From: Gemmatimonadaceae bacterium
Lineage (GTDB): Bacteria > Gemmatimonadota > Gemmatimonadetes > Gemmatimonadales > Gemmatimonadaceae
Direction of reading: 5' to 3'
Assembly: GCA_022843265.1 (NCBI GenBank)
Contig: JALHNZ010000008.1
Coordinates: forward strand, 38,095 to 102,094
DNA length: 64,000 nucleotides
The translations under genes were made by a program, and so were the position numbers. Below are positions 8,489-17,447 of this stretch, piece by piece (the first letter of the stretch is position 1; each line of letters begins with the position of its first letter). Under the pieces are notes generated by a model, which was given only the letters and a program-made list of their open reading frames with translations, searched no databases and had not been told where the DNA came from.

Positions 8489-10816
8489 ATGAAGACTCCG
8501 CCGCACATGGTGCGTTGCTCGATTCTCCTCGCCCTGGTTGCGCTCACCGCCACGTCATCACGTGCGCAGCAGTTTCACTTTCCTGCGGCCGCAGTCAGTG
8601 ACTCTGTTGCCCTCGCTGCTGCCGTCCCGCAGCTCGCAGGCGCGTTACTTGCGACACGCACGAGCACTGATTCGTTGCGACACCTCAGCGATCGTGTGCG
8701 CCTTCTACTGGCGACCGGCGACGTGAATTCGGCCCTCGCAACCATCGCCGCCATTCGCCGCCGCGCCGACGCTTCTGCCATACAGCGCGACCCAGCGCTC
8801 ACTGCGCTTGAGATACACGCCCGCGCCCTTCGCACCGTCGCGGTATCTCGCCGACCATTCCGAGATGCATATGCCGAGTCTTTTCGCCTTGCGTTGAACG
8901 GACTCAGCGATCGCGTGGCCTTCGAGGTGAGTTGGTATCTCGACACGCCGCCATTCATTTTCGAGCGCAATCTGCGCAATGCGCTCGCTCGAGCGGCGTC
9001 TGGTGACTCGATCTCGCTCGCTGACGCGACAGCACTGGTTCGCAACTTTGTCATGCAGCGCGCAATGCACGGGGCGCACGAGTTCCTGCCGGCGCTGTTG
9101 GCTGCAGACGTGTCACGCAGATATGCGATCGATAGCAGCATCACGCTTCGTACGCGCGACGGAGCGACGCTCTCGGCGGTCGTCGTGCGTCCGCGCAATG
9201 CCACGGCGCCATTGCCCTCGGCGCTCAACTTCACCATTTACACAGATCTGCAGAATCACCTGCAAGTTGCGCGCACTGCGGCCTCGCACGGCTACGTCGG
9301 CATCGTGGCCGATGCGCGAGGCAAGCGCCTGAGCCGCGATTCAATCCGTCCGTACGAGACCGAAGCCAGTGACACGCACGCTGTACTCGACTGGATCACT
9401 GCACAAACGTGGAGCGACGGGCGCGTCGGAATGTTTGGCGGAAGCTACGAGGGTTTCGCTGCGTGGGCGGCCACCAAGCGAAAGCACCCAGCGCTGCGCA
9501 CCATCGCCACGTACGTAAGTGCGATACCCGGGCAAGGCCTGCCGATGGAGAACAACGTGTTTCTCAATGCCAACTACGCGTGGCCGTTTTACGTGTCAAG
9601 TTCGCGCACGCTTGATACGGACACCTACAACGACCGCGCCCGGTGGCAGGCGCTCCCTGAGCAATGGTTCAGCAGCGGACGTCCGCTCCGTGATATTGAC
9701 GCGATTGACGGCACGAAGAATCCGTGGCTGCAAAAGTGGCTTGATCACCCAACGTATGACGACTACTGGCAGCAGATGGTGCCGTACGACAAGGAGTTCG
9801 CGCACATCGACATTCCTGTGCTGTCTATCACCGGCTACTTTGACGACGGACAAATCTCGGCGATCCACTACGCTAAAGAGCATTTGCGTCACCGGCCTGA
9901 TGCGGAGCACTATTTCGTGATTGGTCCGTACGATCACTTTGGGGCAGCCGCTGCATTCAAGCCTGCCAATGTGCGTGGTTACACCATCGATCCTGTCGCA
10001 CAGTTTGACGGATCGGCGCTCACGTTTGAATGGTTTGACCACGTCTTTCATGGCGCTCCACGTCCTTCGCTGCTGCGAGACCGGGTGAACCATCAGGTGA
10101 TGGGCGCCAACGTGTGGCGACATGCGCCAAATTTTGAAGCGCTGAACGCGCAGCCGTTACAACTCTTCTTCACCGACAGGCATGTTGGTGCACATTTCGC
10201 GTTGCAACGGAACGTGCCTGCGCGGGTTGACGCCCAATCAGCGACCAATGTGCTCGAGCGTCGCGCAGACCTGGCGGATCGCACCACGCAACATGCGGGG
10301 TACTATCCGAGCACCATCGTGGGACGCGAGCTGGAGTTCGGCGGCGCGCTCACCTTCATCACAGAACCGTTCGACACACCGCACGAGCTGAGCGGAACGA
10401 TCTCCGGCGTATTGCGCGCGGCGATCAACAAGCGCGATTTCGATTTCAGTGTGGCGTTGTACGAGCTGATGCCTGATGGGCAACTCTTTCACCTTACATA
10501 CTTTCTCGGTCGGGCAAGTCATGCGAAGAGCATGAGTGCGCGACAGCTTCTGACGCCGAATGAAGTGACCGATATACCGTTCGAGCGATCACGAATGACA
10601 AGTCGGCGTGTGCAAGCCGGCAGTCGCTTGCTGGTGGTGGTCGACATCAACAAAGACGCCATGCATCAGGTGAACCACGGCACCGGCGGCGACGTAAGCC
10701 GTGAATCCGCTTTAGACGCGGGCGAGCCGTTAGTACTACGACTGGTTCCCGGAAGTGTGATCAACCTCCCGATTCGACCCGCAGGCACCGGGAATCCATC
10801 ATCCGCGATGCATTGA
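8489..10816 (+). CDS. CocE/NonD family hydrolase (S15 Xaa-Pro peptidase-like), secreted
   Basis: GRVGMFGGSYEGFAAWAATKRKHPALRTI nucleophile elbow; ITGYFDD; C-terminal jelly-roll region. Confidence 0.85.
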   Translation: MKTPPHMVRCSILLALVALTATSSRAQQFHFPAAAVSDSVALAAAVPQLAGALLATRTSTDSLRHLSDRVRLLLATGDVNSALATIAAIRRRADASAIQRDPALTALEIHARALRTVAVSRRPFRDAYAESFRLALNGLSDRVAFEVSWYLDTPPFIFERNLRNALARAASGDSISLADATALVRNFVMQRAMHGAHEFLPALLAADVSRRYAIDSSITLRTRDGATLSAVVVRPRNATAPLPSALNFTIYTDLQNHLQVARTAASHGYVGIVADARGKRLSRDSIRPYETEASDTHAVLDWITAQTWSDGRVGMFGGSYEGFAAWAATKRKHPALRTIATYVSAIPGQGLPMENNVFLNANYAWPFYVSSSRTLDTDTYNDRARWQALPEQWFSSGRPLRDIDAIDGTKNPWLQKWLDHPTYDDYWQQMVPYDKEFAHIDIPVLSITGYFDDGQISAIHYAKEHLRHRPDAEHYFVIGPYDHFGAAAAFKPANVRGYTIDPVAQFDGSALTFEWFDHVFHGAPRPSLLRDRVNHQVMGANVWRHAPNFEALNAQPLQLFFTDRHVGAHFALQRNVPARVDAQSATNVLERRADLADRTTQHAGYYPSTIVGRELEFGGALTFITEPFDTPHELSGTISGVLRAAINKRDFDFSVALYELMPDGQLFHLTYFLGRASHAKSMSARQLLTPNEVTDIPFERSRMTSRRVQAGSRLLVVVDINKDAMHQVNHGTGGDVSRESALDAGEPLVLRLVPGSVINLPIRPAGTGNPSSAMH

Positions 10817-10846
10817 TCACGTCGGGCTGTGAGCCGGCGTGCCTCG

Positions 10847-10960
10847 CCGTTCTTTGGCGACTGGCGAATCGTGCAGATGGAACTGTGCGGCGCTGACCAC
10901 CTCGATCTTGTGGTCCAAGCGAATATCACGTTTGACTCGGATCGGCTCGGATCGTTTCAG
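10847..10960 (+). pseudogene. truncated paralogous fragment of the 898-1263 gene
   Basis: Ungapped hand alignment of 907-1020 with 10847-10960 shows about 16 mismatches in 114 nt; homology then stops. Confidence 0.8.
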
Positions 10961-11003
10961 GCTGGGGCCCGCCCGGCAACCAGGGTCGAGTGCGCGGTGA
11001 TGC

Positions 11004-12557
11004 CTAACTGTCGTTGCTTTTCAGTCCATAGCCTGGCACCGCAGGAAGCCCAGCCACACTCTCTGCGTACCGCGCCTCTATTTCACTGATCTCCACATCG
11101 GTGAGACGCGAGAACTCGCTGGTGCGTGCACGATTCGAGAGTCGCCCGTTGTTCTGGTAAAGAGACCGATGCAACAGGCTTACTGTGCGTTCTGGCATCT
11201 CAATAATCTCTGAAAGTGCTGTGGCGAAGGCATCGTAGGCCTTGAGATACGCGACCTCGTACGGCAGATCTGATGCAATCGTTGTGCGTACACAATGGTA
11301 CAGGAACTCGGCGTGTGCCGTGGCGTCAAAGTAGCGATACCAATCGGCCGTGTCGTTGAGCACTTCCACGTTGCCGTGGGCGGTGGGTCGCCAATCGATG
11401 CACGGCAACAGCACACGCGAATAGCTCTCCAACACTTGCTTGTAAGACGAAATCTCCCGCAGCATGACGGCACTCACGGGAAACACCACGCCGTTTGGCG
11501 CGAAGCCGGATGCAGAAAGCACGTGATGTAACAACCAACGATGCAAGCGGCCGTTGCCGTCTTCAAATGGATGCACGTACACAAATCCGAATCCCATCGA
11601 CGCCGCCGCCACGATCGCGTCCATGGCACCATGCCCCGCGCGTTCGTCAAATCGGACGATTCCATTCATCAGTGAGCGTAGATCTTCCGGCCGAGCATCG
11701 ATGTGGTCGGGCAACGGCTCCTGTGTGAGACGATCGTGCGTCCCCACAAACCCACCTTGCGTGCGAAGCCCGAGCTGTACGAAGCGATCGTCGCCGATGA
11801 CCAGCCGCTGTAGCGCTTCAAAGGCTTCGATTGACAGCACGGTTATACCCGCCGCCGCGATGGACTGAGCCCAGCGAGACGCGCGGTCACGCGCAGGTTT
11901 TTCCCCTTCAATCTGAAACGACGCTCGACTGTCGCTCAATAACATGAACGCGGCGGCGCGCGCCATGACATCGGGGTGCACCGATCCGATCACGTCCTTG
12001 ACCTGCTCGCTCAACCCACTCGCGGCGAACGCATCGAGCGCCGGTGTACGTCGAACGAGTGGGCAGAACTCGCGCGTACCGGGGATGTTGTTGCGCACGC
12101 GATGGCGCGTTGACAGTGCACCGGTAGATAGCGCGAACTGCTGACGCGGGTCTACGACGTTCACCGCGGTGACCCTGCCGGCATCGGGCAGGTCAAGCGT
12201 ATGGCCGGTGAGCCATTCATACAGGAACCAGAGTCGCCGAGTTTGTGCGCCGACCGGAATGGCGCGGATTACGTGTGCGATCTCAGTCGCCGGCACAGCT
12301 CGAAACAGCCCGTTGAGCACGGCGAGGTTCACGCCCTCCCACTTGAGTGCGAAACTGACCTGATCTGCGAGGGTATTGTCTGGTCCGTAGCGCTCGGGCA
12401 TGATGGTCCAGCCATCCCGTTCACGCGGTCTGTGGTGTCCGGCGATGGCGGCGCGCGTGGGCGGGGCGGGCACGCGAAGGCCGTACGTGGCGATGAGCCA
12501 CGCGTAGCCGGCCGGCGTCGCGCCATCGGGCGCGTTGGATGCGCGAAAAGGGCTCAC
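11004..12557 (-). CDS. Fic family protein with N-terminal inhibitory motif
   Basis: Fic core HPFEDGNGRLHR (HPFx[D/E]GNGRxxR) and upstream SFQIEG matching the [S/T]xxxE[G/N] inhibitory helix. Confidence 0.93.
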   Translation of the reverse strand: MSPFRASNAPDGATPAGYAWLIATYGLRVPAPPTRAAIAGHHRPRERDGWTIMPERYGPDNTLADQVSFALKWEGVNLAVLNGLFRAVPATEIAHVIRAIPVGAQTRRLWFLYEWLTGHTLDLPDAGRVTAVNVVDPRQQFALSTGALSTRHRVRNNIPGTREFCPLVRRTPALDAFAASGLSEQVKDVIGSVHPDVMARAAAFMLLSDSRASFQIEGEKPARDRASRWAQSIAAAGITVLSIEAFEALQRLVIGDDRFVQLGLRTQGGFVGTHDRLTQEPLPDHIDARPEDLRSLMNGIVRFDERAGHGAMDAIVAAASMGFGFVYVHPFEDGNGRLHRWLLHHVLSASGFAPNGVVFPVSAVMLREISSYKQVLESYSRVLLPCIDWRPTAHGNVEVLNDTADWYRYFDATAHAEFLYHCVRTTIASDLPYEVAYLKAYDAFATALSEIIEMPERTVSLLHRSLYQNNGRLSNRARTSEFSRLTDVEISEIEARYAESVAGLPAVPGYGLKSNDS

Positions 12558-12694
12558 TGGGCGCGAAAAACGATCATAGTGTAATTGTAATCCGCGAAAT
12601 GCTCACTCAACAATACTTCTTGCTGAGAGCTGAAAAAAGTAAGATGACACGCGAAAAACGCTCACGCAGCTAGTGTTCCGCGAAAAGTGCATTC
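12542..12694. repeat. five-copy direct repeat CGCGAAAAnnGCTCAC upstream of and overlapping the fic start
   Basis: 12542 CGCGAAAAGGGCTCAC; 12562 CGCGAAAAACGATCAT; 12593 CGCGAAATGCTCAC; 12650 CGCGAAAAACGCTCAC; 12679 CGCGAAAAGTGCATTC. Confidence 0.8.
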
Positions 12695-12759
12695 AGATGG
12701 CTGGTTGTCAATGACAGCCGGACTGCCGGCAGCGGCCTTACTCATGTACTCCCGCAAAT

Positions 12760-12800
12760 GAAACGCCCGCCCCAACGAACGTCGTTGGAGCGGGCGTTTC
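12760..12800. terminator. hairpin terminator (end of M28 peptidase gene on minus strand)
   Basis: GAAACGCCCGCCCCAACGA-ACG-TCGTTGGAGCGGGCGTTTC inverted repeat. Confidence 0.7.
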
Positions 12801-12838
12801 ACATCACGCGTCTTCTCTCGCGTTACACGTTGTCCAAC

Positions 12839-14503
12839 TCAGCGCGACGACGCGGCCGCACTCTTCGTCGGCCCGGGACACGCCGGCCACCCACGCGGCG
12901 TACCATCCGGTGCATTGCCCTGCGACACCAGATCGCGCGGCAACTTCTGCGCATCTTCCGACGCCATGTACGCCAACATCGCGATGAACGTCGCGTTGTT
13001 GCGCAGGTCTTCGGGCACAATCTTGTCGTACGTATCGCGGTTGGTGTGCCACGTGGTGTTGCTGTAATCCCAGCCGAGCGCGCCGGTGCCAATGCCAGGC
13101 GCCTTGGCACACACGAACGACGTGTGATCGGTGCCACCGGGGCCGCCGAACGGTGAGTTGCCGCCCAGTCGCACCCACTGCGTAATCTCCGACGGCATTT
13201 CGCTCATGTAGCGCGACAGGAACGCGCCCGCATGTACGAACGGGCCAGGGCTGATCGACGAAATACGACCTGTACCGTTGTCCTGATTGAACAGCATCTG
13301 CATGCCGGCAATCACTTCCGGATGCATCTCGACGTACGCTTTTGATCCGTTGAGTCCCTGTTCTTCGGAGTTCCACAAACCGATTACGATCGTGCGCTTG
13401 GGATTCGGATACACCGTCTTCAGAATGCGCATGGCTTCGATCATGGTCAGCGAACCGGTGCCGTTGTCGGTCGCGCCCGAGCCACCGGTGAACGAATCAA
13501 AGTGTCCTGACAACACCACGTATTCGTTTGGCAGTGTGCTGCCTTTGATCTCGGCGATGACATTACCGACCGGGCGTTCCGCTCCCTTTTCGGCGGTCAC
13601 CATCAGGCGAATCTTCGGCGACTGATTGTTCGCGGCCAGGCGATACAACAGGCCCATGTCTTCGCAGCCGACGTCTACCGTCGGAATCTCCTGCGCCGCC
13701 GAACCGAACACTTTGTTGATGCCCGGATACGCCGAGAAGTTGGTGGTCAGTGCGCCGAGTGCACCGGCGGCTTTGAGTTTGGCTTGAATCGCACGCGGAC
13801 CACCGCCGGCGAGCACACGCTGGCTGTACGACGCGGTGAGCGCACTCTGCTCTTGCCGCAACCGATCGCGAGACTCCGTGGTGCCGAACTCCGCCCACTG
13901 TGCGGCCATACGACACGAGAGCTGCGGTGCGTTCAGCAACACGAACTTGCCGCGCGCCGAGGGGACCCACGCGGCGAAGAGTTCTGGCGTGACGACGTTG
14001 TCGGGAATCACCACCACATTGCCTTCCACCCACTGTCCGTTGGTGCCGGGCGTCCATCCCATTGCGGTGACTTCCAGCCCACGCACGCGCGGGAACAGCA
14101 ACTCGCCGAACGCGGCGCCGTTCTTCCAGCTGTTCCACGTGCCGTAGTTCTCAATGCGCGCGGGAATGCCCCACTTGGCGTACGTGGCGAGCATGTAGGC
14201 CTGCGCGCGGTCCGCGTCGGTGGATCCCGTCAAACGGGGGCCAACGGAATCGAGCAACACTTGCGCGAACTGCATGACCTGCGAGCGCTGCATGCCTTCC
14301 TCGAAGATCTTCTGGATCATCGGGTCGGTGGCCGGCGTCGAGCGCACATACGGTGCACTGGCGCGGTCTACCGGCAGTGCCTGCGGGTTGGTGGGCGGCG
14401 GGGTGGGGCCCGGTGGGCCACCTCGGCCGCCAGGCTGCGCGAGGGCGTTGGTGCTGGTGGCACTCACGGCGAGCACGCCAATGAGGAGAACTTTCTTAAG
14501 CAT
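12839..14503 (-). CDS. secreted M28 family peptidase
   Basis: Signal peptide; LSGHFDSFTGGSGATDNGTGSLTMIEAMRIL, GLWNSEEQGLNGSKAYVEMH, GGTDHTSF. Confidence 0.9.
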   Translation of the reverse strand: MLKKVLLIGVLAVSATSTNALAQPGGRGGPPGPTPPPTNPQALPVDRASAPYVRSTPATDPMIQKIFEEGMQRSQVMQFAQVLLDSVGPRLTGSTDADRAQAYMLATYAKWGIPARIENYGTWNSWKNGAAFGELLFPRVRGLEVTAMGWTPGTNGQWVEGNVVVIPDNVVTPELFAAWVPSARGKFVLLNAPQLSCRMAAQWAEFGTTESRDRLRQEQSALTASYSQRVLAGGGPRAIQAKLKAAGALGALTTNFSAYPGINKVFGSAAQEIPTVDVGCEDMGLLYRLAANNQSPKIRLMVTAEKGAERPVGNVIAEIKGSTLPNEYVVLSGHFDSFTGGSGATDNGTGSLTMIEAMRILKTVYPNPKRTIVIGLWNSEEQGLNGSKAYVEMHPEVIAGMQMLFNQDNGTGRISSISPGPFVHAGAFLSRYMSEMPSEITQWVRLGGNSPFGGPGGTDHTSFVCAKAPGIGTGALGWDYSNTTWHTNRDTYDKIVPEDLRNNATFIAMLAYMASEDAQKLPRDLVSQGNAPDGTPRGWPACPGPTKSAAASSR

Positions 14504-14628
14504 GTGCTGGGAATGTTGAGGGTCGGCGGCTTGGAAACTCGCGCGCGCCGGTCAGGGGAGGCGACTGTAAGAAATACGGCGTCGAGACGAGTTCCGCTGA
14601 GACCGACCGGCTTTCGCACGATACGAAG

Positions 14629-14649
14629 TGTAGTTACAATGTAATTACA
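14629..14649. promoter_or_regulatory. tandem 10-bp palindromes, candidate MazE operator
   Basis: TGTAGTTACA (14629-14638) and perfect palindrome TGTAATTACA (14640-14649), overlapping a TACAAT -10-like box; GGAGG at 14656. Confidence 0.7.
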
Positions 14650-14664
14650 TTTTCCGGAGGGCGT

Positions 14665-14904
14665 GTGAAGTCCCGTTTGATCCGTATTGGCAACTCTCGC
14701 GGCGTGCGCCTGGCGAAGCCCGTGCTCGAGCAGGCCGGTCTCGAGGACGAGGTCGAGATTCGCGTGGAAGCCGGCGCTGTCATCATCACCGCGGCGGCAT
14801 CGCCCCGCGCGGGCTGGGCCGAGGCCGCCGCCAGGTATGGACCAAGTCCACTGATTGACGCACCCGTCGCGACGAAGTTCGATGACGAGGAGTGGGCGTG
14901 GTAA
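14665..14904 (+). CDS. mazE: AbrB/MazE-type antitoxin
   Basis: MKSRLIRIGNSRGVRLAKPVLEQAGLEDEVEIRVEAGAVIITAA swapped-hairpin AbrB fold. Confidence 0.9.
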   Translation: MKSRLIRIGNSRGVRLAKPVLEQAGLEDEVEIRVEAGAVIITAAASPRAGWAEAAARYGPSPLIDAPVATKFDDEEWAW

Positions 14905-15230
14905 CATTGCCCGTGAGCCGTGGAGACGTGTGGCTTATCGAACTGAACCCTACGCGCGGCCGAGAAATTCAGAAGACGCGACCTTGCGTGGTGGTCTCGC
15001 CCGACGACCTCAACGCGCATATGAACACGTTCATCGTTGCGCCGCTCACAACAGGCAGTCATCCGTATCCCTTTCGCGTTCCGCTGCGCTTCGCTGCGAA
15101 GAACGGACATGTGGTGCTCGACCAGCTTCGCACGGTCGATCGTGAGCGCCTGGTCAAGCGACTCGGCGCGCTCACTGCACCAACGCTGAGCAAAGTGCTC
15201 GCGGTGCTCGGCGAGATGTTTCGCGCGTGA
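14892..15230 (+). CDS. mazF: MazF/PemK type II toxin endoribonuclease
   Basis: SRGDVWLIELNPTRGREIQKTRPCVVVSPDDLN...VLDQLRTVDRERLVKRLG; overlaps the antitoxin. Confidence 0.92.
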   Translation: MGVVTLPVSRGDVWLIELNPTRGREIQKTRPCVVVSPDDLNAHMNTFIVAPLTTGSHPYPFRVPLRFAAKNGHVVLDQLRTVDRERLVKRLGALTAPTLSKVLAVLGEMFRA

Positions 15231-15355
15231 TAGAGCGCATCACTGGAGATCGGGATCGCGCAATGTCGCAAGCGGCAACCGATTGCGCTCTAGCGTCCTG
15301 TCCATGATCTCTCGGCAAACGACAAAGTCTGATTGCCGCGGCGACCGCGTGCCAG

Positions 15356-15384
15356 TTGCCGGGGCGTATCACGCGTGATACAAT
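15356..15384 (+). promoter_or_regulatory. promoter with 16-bp perfect palindromic operator of the Phd/VapC locus
   Basis: TTGCCG-N17-TACAAT; GTATCACGCGTGATAC (15366-15381) lies in the spacer and overlaps -10; ATG at 15392. Confidence 0.7.
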
Positions 15385-15391
15385 ACACGAT

Positions 15392-15628
15392 ATGGATAAC
15401 GTTTCTGTACGCGAGCTTCGCAATCACGGCGGTCGCGTCCTCCAGCGCGTTGCTGGAGGCGAAACGCTCACCGTGACTATGGACGGCGAACCGATTGCCG
15501 AACTGCGTCCGATCGCCGGACGAGCGCTGCCGGCGGCCACGTTGCTCAAGCGGTGGTCCAGGTTGCCGCCGGTAGACGCCAAACAGTTTCGCGCCGATAT
15601 CGATCGGGTCATGGACGCCTCCCTGTGA
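15392..15628 (+). CDS. Phd/YefM family antitoxin
   Basis: MDNVSVRELRNHGGRVLQRVAGGETLTVTMDGEPIAELRPI. Confidence 0.9.
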   Translation: MDNVSVRELRNHGGRVLQRVAGGETLTVTMDGEPIAELRPIAGRALPAATLLKRWSRLPPVDAKQFRADIDRVMDASL

Positions 15629-16053
15629 TCGACCACGCTCGGCACGTCCGAGCAATCCTCGACACAAACACCGTCATTCTGCTCAGCCAGCTAGATGACC
15701 CGACCGTGCTGCCGGACGAACCGTTGATCACGGCGATCACGTTGGCGGAGCTGACGGTGGGCCCCTTGGTGGCGACATCAGATCAGGAGCGGGCCGCCCG
15801 ACAGGCGCATCTGCAGCAGGCCGAATCAGATTTCGATGCCTTGCCGTTCGACGCCGCCGCCGCGCGCAGTTTCGGGCGTGTTGCGGCATCGCTCAGGCAA
15901 TCGGGTCGCAAAACGGCAGCCCGATCCTATGATGCGATGATTGCCGCCACCGCGTTGGCGCACGCGTTGCCGGTGTACACGTGCAATCCCGACGACTTTA
16001 GCGGCATTGATGGGCTTGAGGTGATTCCGGTGCGGTTGCCGAGCAGAGAATGA
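15625..16053 (+). CDS. vapC: PIN domain VapC-type toxin
   Basis: ILDTNTVILLSQLDDP...ITAITLAELTVGPL...SYDAMIAATALAHALPVYTCNPDDF; 4-nt GTGA overlap with antitoxin. Confidence 0.9.
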   Translation: MIDHARHVRAILDTNTVILLSQLDDPTVLPDEPLITAITLAELTVGPLVATSDQERAARQAHLQQAESDFDALPFDAAAARSFGRVAASLRQSGRKTAARSYDAMIAATALAHALPVYTCNPDDFSGIDGLEVIPVRLPSRE

Positions 16054-16111
16054 CGCTCGTGACTGTCGTACACAGTGCTGGATGACGATTGCAGCGGGAT
16101 GTGTGGTGCAA

Positions 16112-16597
16112 CTATTCGAGCACGGCGTCGCCAATACGGCCCCATGTCTGAATGCGCTCGGCCGACACATTGATCAGCGACACGTCCGGATCCTCGGGAC
16201 CATTCTCGAACCACTGCTCGAGCGACTTCTGCCAGTACTTCTTCTTGAGGTCCACATCGTCCACGATCGTGCCGCTGCCCCACACGCAAATAAAGCTGGG
16301 CCCGCTGTGATCGGCGAAGGTGAGCTGCACCCGATCGTCGCGTAAGATTTCTGTGACCTTGGTGGAGCTGGTGCGCGCAAAGAACCAGTTGTCACCGTCG
16401 TACTGCACCTCTCCATTGTTCGACATCGGGCGCGTGTTCACGCCGTGCTCGCCGACTGTCTGCATCATGCAGAAATCGATTTGCGCCATAGCCTTGGCAA
16501 CGTCGCTGAACTCTTTGGTCTTTTTCACGGATGGGCTCGGTCGCGGTGGCTGTGCGTCTCGCCTGAAGCGTCTCGGGCGAGTTGGCAGAACGCTCAT
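16112..16597 (-). CDS. pyridoxamine 5'-phosphate oxidase-like / general stress family protein
   Basis: MAQIDFCMMQTVGEHGVNTRPMSNNGEVQYDGDNWFFARTSSTKVTEILRDDRVQLTFAD. Confidence 0.85.
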   Translation of the reverse strand: MSVLPTRPRRFRRDAQPPRPSPSVKKTKEFSDVAKAMAQIDFCMMQTVGEHGVNTRPMSNNGEVQYDGDNWFFARTSSTKVTEILRDDRVQLTFADHSGPSFICVWGSGTIVDDVDLKKKYWQKSLEQWFENGPEDPDVSLINVSAERIQTWGRIGDAVLE

Positions 16598-16841
16598 ACA
16601 CCGGTGGCGTCATCCCGAAACGAACTTTTCGATAATGGCTGCATTTACTACTTCAGGCGGGGCGATCGAAGGAAACACCGGGTGGTGAGCAGACAAACGA
16701 TGTTGCTTTCCCCACAACGAGCTGTTCGGTACGCTATTCCGAACGGCTGAGGAGCAGGTTGCTGCCTGAAAGACCGCGACGCATGCGGCCGTCGCCAAGC
16801 GGCTCCGATCACACTTGGCAAAATGAGGGTCGTTCCAATCC

Positions 16842-17447
16842 ATGCTTCCGTTAAATAACTACCATGTCCGCCGCTTCGAAGAGTCCGACGCCCCTTCGCT
16901 GTATGCAGCAGTCGAAGCGTCGCTTGAGGAGCTGGTAGACTGGATGCCGTGGTGTCGGCGAGACTACGCGCTTGCCGACGCACGCGCGTGGATTGATTTC
17001 ACGCAGAAGGCGTGGTCCGAGAAGACCGAGTTTCCGCTCGGCATCTTTGAGACGAGTACTGGCTCCGTCGTTGGTGGTACGGGCATCAATCAGATCAACA
17101 CCGCGTGCCGCAGTGGCAACATTGGATATTGGGTCAGCACGCCGCACACCGGCCGTGGCGTTGCCCGTTACGCCGCCCTGCAGGCTGCCCTTATCGGCTT
17201 CGGCGAGCTTGGTCTCACTCGGTTAGAGATCGTCACATTACCCCACAATGTGGCCAGTCAACGCGTTGCCGTTTCACTTGGCGCGACGCGCGAGTGTGAG
17301 GCGAGAAATCGTTTGTACTTTCATGGCACGCCGCACGATGCCGTGGTGTTCTCGCTGATTCCGGAAGACGTTGCTGCAGGAATCAAAACACCCGCGCTGC
17401 CAACAGCACCACCACCACCGGGATCAACGCCGCGAAGAACAAGTTGA
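16842..17447 (+). CDS. GNAT family N-acetyltransferase (RimJ/RimL-like)
   Basis: GNIGYWVSTPHTGRGVARYAALQAALIGFGELGLTRLEIVTLPHNVASQRVAVSLGA. Confidence 0.88.
   Translation: MLPLNNYHVRRFEESDAPSLYAAVEASLEELVDWMPWCRRDYALADARAWIDFTQKAWSEKTEFPLGIFETSTGSVVGGTGINQINTACRSGNIGYWVSTPHTGRGVARYAALQAALIGFGELGLTRLEIVTLPHNVASQRVAVSLGATRECEARNRLYFHGTPHDAVVFSLIPEDVAAGIKTPALPTAPPPPGSTPRRTS

Noticed and set aside
12542-12694. CRISPR array interpretation of the fic-upstream repeats
   Set aside because: Repeats are only 14-16 bp with irregular 4-43 bp gaps and no cas genes nearby; more like regulator sites.
13784-14644. 286-aa plus-strand ORF
   Set aside because: Antisense to the M28 peptidase; Arg/Gly-rich shadow frame.
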